DNA of 5,197 bases, from NCBI GenBank assembly GCA_021823905.1, contig JAKALX010000292.1, positions 1 through 5,197 on the forward strand. The letters are read 5' to 3'. Source of the DNA: Chloroflexota bacterium (GTDB taxonomy: Bacteria; Chloroflexota; Dehalococcoidia; Tepidiformales; Tepidiformaceae). The notes beneath the pieces are model-generated. The model did no database searches. It was given only the letters and a program-made list of their open reading frames with translations, and had not been told where the DNA came from. The translations under genes and the position numbers were made by a program. Positions 1-5,197 of this stretch are shown here, in pieces; the stretch's first letter is position 1; each line of letters begins with the position of its first letter.

Positions 1-978
1 CCTACCGGCTCGACCCGGATGCAGCTCTGGCGAGGCACGCTGGCCACGATCGAAGCCTCGCCGCTCTGGGGATTCGGACCAGATGGGCTCTACAAAGCGT
101 TCCCGAGACACCGGCCCGCGGACCTCGAGGGCGCTTTCGAGGACTACGACCTCATCGCGCAGAGCAGCCACAACCTCGCGCTCGACACGGCCGCCAATAC
201 CGGTCTCGCTGGACTTGCGGCGCTCGCCGCGCTCGTTGGCGCCGCCCTGATCGTCTCCGCCAGGGGCGCGCGACGGGCGCCACCGGAACGGCCCGGCATT
301 GAACCGTACGTCTGGAGCGCGGTCGCTGGATACCTCGCGCTCACGCTCGTGAACCCGCTCTCGCTCGCGCCGCACGCAATCTTCTTCATCCTCATTGGCC
401 TGTTGGCAGGCCGGTACCTGCCTGAGCCGGGCGCAACGCGTGCGCCCCTCGCGCCATCGCCGGTGCGGATCGCGCTCGCGGCTCCCGCCGCCCTTGCCCT
501 CGTGGCGATTGCGGTTCTTCTGCCGCTCGCCGACCGCGCCGGGCAGCAGGCGTGGTCTGATTACGCAACCGGCAACTTCGAATCCGCCGCACGCCACGCC
601 GCCGACGCGCGGCGCCTGATGCCGATCGAACAGGCGTATACGCGGCGGGAGGGCACATCCTGGCTCGCCGCCGGCGCCACTGGAAGCCGCGCCGATCTCC
701 TCCGCGCCGAATCCACATTCGAGCGCATCGACCGCCGCTTCGGGATGACGAGCAGCGACGCCATCGCGCTGGCGACGGCCCAGATCGGCCTGCACAAACC
801 CACGGAGACGATCAACCGGACGATCGACCGCATCCTCGAGCTCAACCCCTACGGCGTCTCGCTCGACTGGTACACGGCCCGGCTGCGGAGGGCCGCGCTT
901 GGAGGCGCCGTGCTCCGCTATCAGCCCAAGGACCGCTGGGTGATGGTGGACACGAATGGAGAGGTCGCGCTCCCCTGA
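1..978 (+). CDS. O-antigen ligase/polymerase-like membrane protein, 3' part (5' end outside window)
   Basis: The frame is open from base 1, so the gene starts upstream; the first ATG at 19 is internal. The visible 325 residues open with a Gly-Ser-Thr-Arg-x-x-x-Trp stretch and then SPLWGFGPDGLY, the pattern before the large extracytoplasmic loop of Wzy/WaaL-type O-antigen ligases and polymerases. A Ser-His-Asn motif (about residues 56-58) followed by LALDTAANTGLAGL matches the family's conserved loop histidine and the next helix. About four hydrophobic segments follow (roughly 69-86, 103-119, 123-138, 157-176). The last 150 residues are soluble, alanine-rich and helical, with a TPR-like look (for example SDYATGNFESAARHAADA). 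Known family members join or polymerise surface glycans at the outer face of the cytoplasmic membrane; the substrate cannot be told here. The C-terminal repeat assignment is inference. No glycan genes are visible downstream, so any cluster would lie upstream. Confidence 0.8.
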   Translation, partial: PTGSTRMQLWRGTLATIEASPLWGFGPDGLYKAFPRHRPADLEGAFEDYDLIAQSSHNLALDTAANTGLAGLAALAALVGAALIVSARGARRAPPERPGIEPYVWSAVAGYLALTLVNPLSLAPHAIFFILIGLLAGRYLPEPGATRAPLAPSPVRIALAAPAALALVAIAVLLPLADRAGQQAWSDYATGNFESAARHAADARRLMPIEQAYTRREGTSWLAAGATGSRADLLRAESTFERIDRRFGMTSSDAIALATAQIGLHKPTETINRTIDRILELNPYGVSLDWYTARLRRAALGGAVLRYQPKDRWVMVDTNGEVALP

Positions 979-1006
979 CGCCTTTCGCCGCGGTCATCCG
1001 GGCGGC

Positions 1007-1012
1007 AATACT
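1007..1012 (+). promoter_or_regulatory. putative -10 element of the exonuclease gene (leaderless)
   Basis: AATACT differs from TATACT at one base and ends 5 nt before the ATG at 1018. No Shine-Dalgarno sequence lies between it and the start codon. Transcription would begin at or very near the ATG, giving a leaderless mRNA. No good -35 hexamer is visible; TTTCGC at 983-988 has an 18-nt spacing but is weak. Confidence 0.4.
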
Positions 1013-1017
1013 GGTCC

Positions 1018-2013
1018 ATGCTCCTTGTGTTCGACGGCAACAACCTCGCCTGGGCAGGCTTCCACGCGCTCCGGCGGCCGCTGAAGGCCGAGACGCCCGC
1101 GCAGAAGACGCGCGCCTCGCTTCTCGGCATGACCGGGATGCTCGTCACCCTCGTCGTCCGCGGCGGCGAACCGCCAGCGCCCGGTTCCCGCCAGGTCCCG
1201 GCTGACCCGAATCCGCTCTCGGAACTTGTCCTGGCGTTCGACGAAGGGCGGCCGCTGCGACGGCGAAGTGTCTACCCCGGGTATCAGCTCGGCCGCGAAG
1301 GAGATCCTAACTTCATCGACAACGAGCCGTTCATCCTCGAAGCGATCGCCCAGCTCTGCGAGGCCGCCCGCTCGCTCCCAATCACCATCCTGCGCGGCGA
1401 GAACACCGAGGCCGACGACCTCGTCGCCGCCCATGTCCTCTCGTCCCGACATGATCGCGTTCGTATCGCCTCGACCGACCGCGACTTCCTCCAGCTCGTC
1501 GACGAGCGGACATCGATCTACGCGCCGGTCAAGCGCCTGGTGATCGACGACGCCAATTTCAGCGAGATGACCTCGCCGCGCAGCGCCGACGACCGGCCGG
1601 TCATCTTCCCGCGCGAGCGCTTTCTCGACTACCGGGCCGCCAGCGGCGACGCCAGCGACAACCTGCCCGGCATCCCCGGCGTCGGCGCGCTCACGGCGGC
1701 GAAGCTCCTGGCATACGCCCCGCTCGACGCCTACTTCGAGGACCCGCAGCTGGTTTCAGGGGCTCTCGGCCGCCGAAACCCGAAGCTCGAGGCAGCGCTC
1801 GCCACACCCGAAGCTCGCCAGGCCGTCGCGCGCAACCGCGAGCTCATGGACCTGCGCCAAGCGGCGAAGCACTTCCAGGATTTGTCTCCCTACGAACGCG
1901 CCGGCTCCTGGGACGAAACGACCTTCCGCGCGTGGGTGAAGGACCAACGGATCGCCGGGATCGAGATCGAGGCGGCCTGCCGCGCCTTTGCGTCCGTCGC
2001 CCAACGCCGTTGA
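1018..2013 (+). CDS. stand-alone 5'-3' exonuclease, DNA polymerase I N-terminal/FEN family
   Basis: This 331-residue protein has the PIN-like 5'-nuclease fold and helix-3-turn-helix of the N-terminal domain of DNA polymerase I, without a polymerase domain. The N-terminus LLVFDGNNLAWAGFHAL resembles the Taq/Pol I start and supplies Asp6. The other family metal-binding acidic residues are recognisable: Asp75 (LAFDEG), Glu131/Asp133/Asp134 (TEADDL), Asp154/Asp156 (STDRDFLQLV) and Asp211/Asp214 (GDASDN). The latter run into the DNA-binding LPGIPGVGALTAAKLL helix-hairpin-helix. Family members remove RNA primers and 5' flaps during replication and repair; this one is predicted to be active in the cytoplasm. 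Extra low-conservation stretches occur near residues 49-66 and 185-196. The ATG at 1018 begins exactly at the conserved beta strand, and a -10-like box lies just upstream, so the start is well supported. It may complement, or derive from, a polA exonuclease domain. Confidence 0.9.
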   Translation: MLLVFDGNNLAWAGFHALRRPLKAETPAQKTRASLLGMTGMLVTLVVRGGEPPAPGSRQVPADPNPLSELVLAFDEGRPLRRRSVYPGYQLGREGDPNFIDNEPFILEAIAQLCEAARSLPITILRGENTEADDLVAAHVLSSRHDRVRIASTDRDFLQLVDERTSIYAPVKRLVIDDANFSEMTSPRSADDRPVIFPRERFLDYRAASGDASDNLPGIPGVGALTAAKLLAYAPLDAYFEDPQLVSGALGRRNPKLEAALATPEARQAVARNRELMDLRQAAKHFQDLSPYERAGSWDETTFRAWVKDQRIAGIEIEAACRAFASVAQRR

Positions 2014-2042
2014 AATCACGTGTTCCTGTCCGTCCCAGCCGC

Positions 2043-2048
2043 TACACT
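2043..2048 (+). promoter_or_regulatory. putative -10 element for tRNA-Val
   Basis: TACACT fits TANNNT and lies 9 nt before the first base of the mature tRNA, so transcription would start 1-3 nt upstream of the acceptor stem. A -35 box is not clear: TTGAAA at 2010-2015 is 27 nt away, too far for a normal spacer, and TGTTCC at 2021-2026 has a 16-nt spacing but poor sequence. Confidence 0.4.
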
Positions 2049-2057
2049 GGCCTCCTG

Positions 2058-2134
2058 GGGCGATTAGCTCAGTTGGCTAGAGCACCTCGTTTACACCGAG
2101 GGGGTCGGGGGTTCGAGCCCCTCATCGCCCACCA
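2058..2134 (+). tRNA. trnV: tRNA-Val(TAC), CCA encoded
   Basis: A complete cloverleaf can be folded by hand. The acceptor stem GGGCGAT (2058-2064) pairs with ATCGCCC (2124-2130). The D stem GCTC/GAGC (2067-2070 with 2080-2083) encloses AGTTGGCTA. The anticodon stem CCTCG/CGAGG (2085-2089 with 2097-2101) encloses TTTACAC, giving anticodon TAC at 2092-2094, which reads valine codons. The variable loop is 5 nt (2102-2106). The T stem GGGGG/CCCTC (2107-2111 with 2119-2123, one G-U pair) encloses TTCGAGC. Discriminator A is at 2131 and CCA is encoded at 2132-2134. There is no T-run terminator after it, so read-through into the next gene is possible. Confidence 0.97.
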
Positions 2135-2178
2135 TTGCTTTGTCCAGACCAGCCGCGTTCAGTCGCCGCCCGATCGAC

Positions 2179-2184
2179 TACCAT
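2179..2184 (+). promoter_or_regulatory. putative -10 element of the methyltransferase gene (leaderless)
   Basis: TACCAT fits the TANNNT pattern and ends 7 nt before the proposed GTG start at 2192. No Shine-Dalgarno sequence precedes that GTG. This supports a leaderless mRNA and favours the GTG over the upstream TTG at 2135. A -35 is poor: TTCAGT at 2158-2163 has a 15-nt spacer. Confidence 0.4.
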
Positions 2185-2191
2185 TCCGTTC

Positions 2192-2854
2192 GTGGCCGCC
2201 GCCGTCCCGGAAGCGCTCCGCCTCGTCGATTACCTCGTCGCGAAGGGCGTCATCCGCTCGCCGGCGGTGAAGCGGGCGTTCCAGGTCGTCCCCCGCCACT
2301 TGTTCGTCCCCGAAGTGCCCATCACGCGCGCCTACGAGGACGAGGTTGTGCCGATCAAGTGGCGCGGGCACGAGCTCATCAGCTCGCTGTCTCAGCCGGC
2401 GATCATGGCCGAGATGCTCGAACTGCTCGAACTCCAGCCCGGCCTGCGGGTTCTCGAAATCGGCACGGGCAGCGGCTACGACGCCGCCCTCATCTCCGAA
2501 ATGGTTGGCGTGAGCGGCTCCGTCACCTCGGTCGAAATCGACGAAGAGATCGCCGCGGCGGCCCGCGCGCACCTTGCCACGGCCGGCTTCGATCCCGTCC
2601 AGGTCATCACTGGCGACGGTTTCGCGGGCTGGCCCGAGGCGGCGCCCTACAACCGGATCATCGTCACGGCCGCCGTCCGCGGCATTCCCCCGGCCTGGGT
2701 GGAGCAGATGGCGCCGGACGCGCGGCTGGTGGCGCCAGTTGAGGAATCGACCGGCCAGTACGTCGTCGCGTTCGACCTGGTGTCCGGCCGCCTCGTCATG
2801 CGACGGGCCGTGCCCTGCCTCTTCATGCCGATGCGGCGGCCGGACACCATCTGA
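2192..2854 (+). CDS. pcm: protein-L-isoaspartate O-methyltransferase (PCMT) family protein
   Basis: This 220-residue protein is predicted to transfer a methyl group from S-adenosylmethionine, in Pcm to L-isoaspartyl residues of aged proteins in the cytoplasm. The N-terminal helix and VPRHLFVP (33-40) match the family's VPRExFV segment. The substrate loop has Ser-Gln-Pro at 67-69, as in E. coli Pcm. The SAM-binding motif is VLEIGTGSGY (87-96), with the acidic residue after beta 2 in SVEID (113-117). GDGFAGW (141-147), APYNRIIVTAA (151-161) and IPPAW (165-169) follow Pcm motifs in order, and the C-terminal FMPM corresponds to Pcm's FVPL. Length fits the family (about 205-220). The frame is open back to a TTG at 2135, the base after the tRNA CCA, but the conserved region and a -10-like box favour GTG at 2192. 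PCMT-fold paralogues with other substrates exist, so the fold is surer than the isoaspartate specificity. Confidence 0.85.
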   Translation: MAAAVPEALRLVDYLVAKGVIRSPAVKRAFQVVPRHLFVPEVPITRAYEDEVVPIKWRGHELISSLSQPAIMAEMLELLELQPGLRVLEIGTGSGYDAALISEMVGVSGSVTSVEIDEEIAAAARAHLATAGFDPVQVITGDGFAGWPEAAPYNRIIVTAAVRGIPPAWVEQMAPDARLVAPVEESTGQYVVAFDLVSGRLVMRRAVPCLFMPMRRPDTI

Positions 2855-2860
2855 CGCACC

Positions 2861-3607
2861 TCAGTCCTTGAACACCGACACGTACACCCACATCTTGCCC
2901 GACTGCACCGCGGCCACGCCCACCTTCGAGAAGCGTTCCTCGAGGATGTTGGCGCGGTGGCCGGCGCTCGCCATGAGGCCTTCGAACGCAGCCTCGACCG
3001 TGTTCGCCTCGGCGTAGTTGTTCCGGGCCAGGTTCTCGCCCGCAAGCCGGTAGCGGATCCCACGCGCTGCCAGCTCCGAGAAGGCGCTCTCACCGTCCGG
3101 CGCGTAGTGGTCGAAATAGCGGTTCTGAACCAGGCTCCGGGCCCGAGCAAGGGCGACGTCGTCCAGGGCGGCGTCACGCTTGAGCGCCGCGACCCCGCCG
3201 TTGATGCGCGCGCTGTTCATCAAATCGATCAGTTGAGCAGCCTTGGCCGGAGCGGCGATCCCCGGCGCCACCGACACGGCGAGGTGCGTGGGGAGCACCT
3301 CGGGCGCCTGGGTGGCAACCACCGCCGGAGCCTCACCCACCAGCCCCTGTGCCGGGCTGGGCGCCGGCGTCGCGACGGCCGCGGCCACAGCGGCGGTGGC
3401 AGGCCCGATGCCGACTGGTGGCGCTTCCGTGACAGTTGTTGGAGACGCGTTAGCGGCCACGACGGAGGCGGCCACGGTTGCCGATGTTCTTGGTGCGGGC
3501 GAAACCGCCTGCACCGCTGGGGCGCCGTCCAGCACCCGGTAGAGGCCCGTCAACGAACAGCCCATGCCGAAGAGGACGAGCCACGTGAACGGTCGTCGGA
3601 GCCGCAT
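2861..3607 (-). CDS. secreted or membrane-anchored CAP-domain (YkwD/SCP-like) protein
   Basis: From the ATG at 3607 the protein has 248 residues. It begins with a basic MRLRRPF then a hydrophobic segment (about 8-22), a signal peptide or membrane anchor; APAVQA (29-34) offers a possible signal peptidase site. Residues 35-120 are a low-complexity Ala/Val/Pro/Thr linker. Residues 123-248 are a CAP domain: IDLMNSARINGG, RYFDHYAPDGE with His167, AGENLA with Glu191, and SAGHRANIL with His217, ending WVYVSVF. These are the conserved cavity His, Glu and His of the family, so the fold looks intact. Bacterial CAP proteins act outside the cytoplasm, but their activity is mostly unknown. Alternative starts at 3643 (12 residues longer) or 3694 are possible; the 3694 start would overlap the divergent regulator gene and adds nothing signal-like. 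It ends 6 bp from the convergent methyltransferase gene. A lipoprotein is unlikely, because GMGC is a poor lipobox. Confidence 0.85.
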   Translation of the reverse strand: MRLRRPFTWLVLFGMGCSLTGLYRVLDGAPAVQAVSPAPRTSATVAASVVAANASPTTVTEAPPVGIGPATAAVAAAVATPAPSPAQGLVGEAPAVVATQAPEVLPTHLAVSVAPGIAAPAKAAQLIDLMNSARINGGVAALKRDAALDDVALARARSLVQNRYFDHYAPDGESAFSELAARGIRYRLAGENLARNNYAEANTVEAAFEGLMASAGHRANILEERFSKVGVAAVQSGKMWVYVSVFKD

Positions 3608-3681
3608 GCCCTGACTGTCGGCTGGCAGGCGGGGAAACGACATCGGGAAAAACCCCGGAGTCGAACACGGGAGAAACGCGA
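3608..3681. promoter_or_regulatory. divergent intergenic region between CAP and response regulator genes, with three similar short motifs
   Basis: These 74 bp separate two divergent starts. Three look-alike direct motifs lie on the plus strand: CGGGGAAACG at 3630, CGGGAAAAAC at 3644 and CGGGAGAAACG at 3668, with start-to-start spacings of 14 and 24 bp. They could be operator half-sites, but the spacing is irregular and the third includes the regulator's ribosome binding site. The region contains no TA dinucleotide, so no standard -10 hexamer exists on either strand; the promoters must lie inside the flanking genes or be of another type. Confidence 0.3.
3669..3673 (+). promoter_or_regulatory. 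Shine-Dalgarno site of the response regulator gene
   Basis: GGGAG lies 8 nt before the ATG at 3682 and can pair with the 16S rRNA 3' end. It decides this start, and it contrasts with the other plus-strand genes in the window, which lack such a site and seem leaderless. Confidence 0.5.
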
Positions 3682-4470
3682 ATGCACTCGCCAACGGCAG
3701 ACTCCACGCTCAGCGGCCTTCCGCCTCTCGTTGGCCTCAGGCTGGTCGTTGTTTCGTTTGGGCTCGAACGCGCGTACGACCGCGCCCGGACCCTCGAAGA
3801 GTTCGGTTACCGCGTCGTCTCCTGCGGCGATCCCCACACCGTCGACGAAAGCGTCGAGCAGGCGGCGCCCGGGGCCGTGGTCGTGGATCTCGCGCGCGAG
3901 ATCGCCTTCCCGGGCGACGTTGTCACGCAGATCCGCCAGCGGTCCGAGGCTCCGATCCTCGTCGTCGGCTGCACCGGCAGTTATGCCGAGATGCTCCGCT
4001 GCCTGGAGGCCGGCGCCGACGAGTACTGCCGCCCCCGCTGCCCCACCGAAGAGATCGACCTGCGCATGCGCGTGATCTTTCGCCGCATGCACGCCGCGAA
4101 CGGGTTCGAGCGCAATACCGAATCCCCCGCCGTCCTCCGCGTCGGTGACATCGAAATCGACCGTGGGACGCAGGTGGTTCGCAAAGGCGGCGCCTCCGTC
4201 GCGCTCTCGCCCACGGAATTCCGGCTGCTCGCGACGCTCGCCGAACATCCAGGCGAGATCATCCCCTCGAAGGCGCTCATCGCGCGCGTCTGGGGCAACC
4301 AGTACGCCGGTGAAACGCACTACCTGCGGCTCTACATCCGCTACCTTCGCCAGAAGCTGGAGGACGAGCCGAGCAACCCCCGCTACATCGTCAACCGCTG
4401 GGGTTCGGGGTACGCGCTCGAAGCGCCCACACCAGCGACCGCGGCCGTCCGAACCGGCGCCGTCGCCTGA
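3682..4470 (+). CDS. OmpR/KdpE-type winged-helix response regulator with degenerate receiver domain
   Basis: This 262-residue protein is a predicted cytoplasmic DNA-binding transcription regulator. Residues about 19-135 form a CheY-like receiver and 150-247 an OmpR/PhoB winged helix. In the DNA-binding part, LSPTEFRLLATLAEHPG, VWGNQY, the recognition helix YLRLYIRYLRQKLED and the wing PRYIVNRWGSGYAL are very like KdpE. The receiver keeps a candidate phospho-acceptor Asp69 (VVVDL) and the GADEY motif (111-115). However, the acidic pair after beta 1 is Ser25-Phe26, the switch Thr position is Gly96, the conserved Lys is replaced by Arg (117 or 119), and the loop after Asp69 is about four residues longer than usual. 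Phosphorylation-independent or atypical control is therefore likely (inference). No histidine kinase lies beside it. Its start has a GGGAG site 8 nt upstream, and it is divergent from the CAP gene. An 18-residue N-terminal extension precedes the receiver. Confidence 0.9.
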   Translation: MHSPTADSTLSGLPPLVGLRLVVVSFGLERAYDRARTLEEFGYRVVSCGDPHTVDESVEQAAPGAVVVDLAREIAFPGDVVTQIRQRSEAPILVVGCTGSYAEMLRCLEAGADEYCRPRCPTEEIDLRMRVIFRRMHAANGFERNTESPAVLRVGDIEIDRGTQVVRKGGASVALSPTEFRLLATLAEHPGEIIPSKALIARVWGNQYAGETHYLRLYIRYLRQKLEDEPSNPRYIVNRWGSGYALEAPTPATAAVRTGAVA

Positions 4471-4544
4471 GGACCGCGCGGGCTCGCCGCCCCCCATCAA
4501 AAGCTCGCCTGATCGGTTCCGCGCGGCGGCGGAGCGATGGCTGG

Positions 4545-4550
4545 TAGAAT
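4545..4550 (+). promoter_or_regulatory. putative -10 element of the DinB-like gene (leaderless)
   Basis: TAGAAT matches TATAAT at five of six bases and ends 6 nt before the ATG at 4557. There is no Shine-Dalgarno sequence before that ATG. This is the strongest of the window's -10-like boxes and implies that the gene is transcribed on its own, from a start at or next to the ATG. No recognisable -35 is present in the GC-rich 4517-4530 stretch. Confidence 0.5.
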
Positions 4551-4556
4551 CCCGTC

Positions 4557-5090
4557 ATGCCCGAGATGACTCCGCACTCGATCCTCCGAAGCTCCTTGCG
4601 CTCCATGCACGCGCTCCTCGACAAGGCCGTGGAAGGGATGACCGCCGAGCAGTTCAACTTCCGCCCCCGGGAAGGCGGCGTCAGCGCCTTCTTCAGCCTC
4701 TGGCACTACGTCCGCACCGAGGACAACATCGTCAACTACGTTGCCCAGGGCCGGCCCACCGTCTGGCTCCAGGGCAACTATGACGAGCTCTTTGGCCTGC
4801 CACGCACCAGCCAGGGCACCGGGATGACCGAGGAAGAGGCGAACGCCGTCCAGGTTCACGACGTCCCGAAGTGGCTCGAATACCAGCAGCGCGTCTGGGA
4901 AGCGACCGACACGTACCTCGCTTCAATGTCTCCGGCCGAGTTCGAGCAACGGAAGGTCACGATCAAGCCGCTCGGCGAGATGCCACTCTGGGACGGCATC
5001 TACGGCGTCTGTCTGAGCCACGGCTACCGCCACGTCGGCGAGATCGAGTACGTCCGTGGCGTCCAGGGCCTCGGCGGCCTCACGATCTGA
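4557..5090 (+). CDS. DinB-superfamily (DinB/YfiT-like) four-helix-bundle protein
   Basis: This 177-residue protein, probably cytoplasmic, has the length and motif layout of the DinB-like putative metalloenzyme family. It opens with a helix LRSSLRSMHALLDKAVEGMTAEQFNFRP, typical of the first DinB helix and following turn. His50 in FSLWHYVRTEDNIV and the pair His155/His159 in LSHGYRHVGEIEYVRG sit where the family's three metal-binding histidines lie, on helices 2 and 4. All three are present, so a metal site is likely intact. Known relatives include thiol-dependent transferases such as bacillithiol or mycothiol S-transferases and maleylpyruvate isomerase, but most are uncharacterised; the reaction here cannot be told. 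It is not the DinB of SOS polymerase IV, despite the name. The gene has its own -10-like box and is convergent with the GNAT gene, with 13 bp between the stops. Confidence 0.85.
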   Translation: MPEMTPHSILRSSLRSMHALLDKAVEGMTAEQFNFRPREGGVSAFFSLWHYVRTEDNIVNYVAQGRPTVWLQGNYDELFGLPRTSQGTGMTEEEANAVQVHDVPKWLEYQQRVWEATDTYLASMSPAEFEQRKVTIKPLGEMPLWDGIYGVCLSHGYRHVGEIEYVRGVQGLGGLTI

Positions 5091-5103
5091 CCGGAGCGGG
5101 GGA

Positions 5104-5197
5104 TCAGCCGCCCGCCGCCAGCTCGACGTAGTGGTAGACAGATCGAAAGCCCATTGCCAGGTAGAGCGGCTCGCCCATCGCCGTCGCTTGAGATCGG
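5104..5197 (-). CDS. GNAT-family N-acetyltransferase, C-terminal end only (5' part outside window)
   Basis: Read on the minus strand, the last 30 codons before a TGA at 5106-5104 contain MGEPLYLAMGFRSVYHYVEL. This resembles the end of GNAT acetyltransferases, where a Pro-Leu-Tyr-x-x-x-Gly-Phe stretch (helix 4 and strand 6 of the fold) precedes the final beta hairpin. These enzymes transfer an acetyl group from acetyl-CoA to an amine; the substrate cannot be inferred from this fragment. The acetyl-CoA-binding motif would lie outside the window. The reading frame is open to the window edge. Confidence 0.7.
   Translation of the reverse strand, partial: RSQATAMGEPLYLAMGFRSVYHYVELAAGG

Noticed and set aside
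2058..2134. tRNA-Val as an attachment site of an integrated element.
   Set aside because: No integrase is visible, and I saw no second copy of the tRNA 3' end in the window. The flanking genes look chromosomal.
1932..2270. A 112-codon plus-strand open frame spanning the exonuclease end, the tRNA and the methyltransferase start.
   Set aside because: It runs straight through a complete tRNA gene and two other coding frames, and the product has no recognisable domain.
3559..3561. Cys17 of the CAP protein as a lipoprotein attachment site.
   Set aside because: The preceding residues Gly-Met-Gly lack the expected Leu/Val/Ile at -3, and the hydrophobic segment continues after the Cys.
3644..3658. 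Small inverted repeat (GGG, A-rich loop, CCC) as a terminator or operator.
   Set aside because: The stem is only about 4 bp and lies between divergent starts, so it is not a terminator; too short to call alone.
2957..4075. A 372-codon plus-strand open frame antisense to the CAP gene and running into the regulator gene.
   Set aside because: Its product is Arg/Gly-rich with no recognisable domain, as expected for an off-frame reading of GC-rich DNA. It conflicts with two well-supported genes.
3550..4500. A 316-codon minus-strand open frame antisense to the response regulator.
   Set aside because: The plus-strand frame encodes clear receiver and winged-helix motifs; the antisense product shows no family features and is explained by GC-rich codon bias.

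Overview
This is a GC-rich, gene-dense bacterial chromosomal window with six protein-coding genes and one tRNA gene; both ends cut through a gene. The organism is not identifiable with certainty. High GC, several apparently leaderless genes with a TANNNT-like -10 box 5 to 7 nt before the start codon, a KdpE-like winged-helix regulator, a DinB-like protein and an O-antigen-ligase-like membrane protein with a repeat-like tail would fit Chloroflexota (Dehalococcoidia or Tepidiformia relatives). That placement is inference only.

Layout. The 3' part of an O-antigen-ligase/polymerase-type membrane protein gene (1-978, +) is followed after 39 bp by a stand-alone 5'-3' exonuclease of the DNA polymerase I/FEN type (1018-2013, +). 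Next come tRNA-Val(TAC) with an encoded CCA end (2058-2134, +) and a protein-L-isoaspartate O-methyltransferase family gene (2192-2854, +). Convergent to it, with 6 bp between the stops, lies a secreted or membrane-anchored CAP (YkwD-like) protein gene (2861-3607, -). A 74-bp divergent intergenic region separates this from an OmpR/KdpE-type response regulator whose receiver domain is degenerate (3682-4470, +). A DinB-superfamily protein gene (4557-5090, +) follows, and the window ends in the C-terminus of a GNAT acetyltransferase on the minus strand (5104-5197).

The genes do not form an obvious pathway or mobile unit. They look like ordinary chromosomal housekeeping and accessory genes, mostly transcribed singly: three of the four plus-strand genes with visible starts have their own -10-like element, and no long operon is evident. 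I see no CRISPR array, transposase, integrase, long repeat or toxin-antitoxin pair. The points most worth a second look are the atypical response regulator beside a divergently transcribed CAP gene and the repeated leaderless-promoter arrangement. I found no convincing new multi-gene system.
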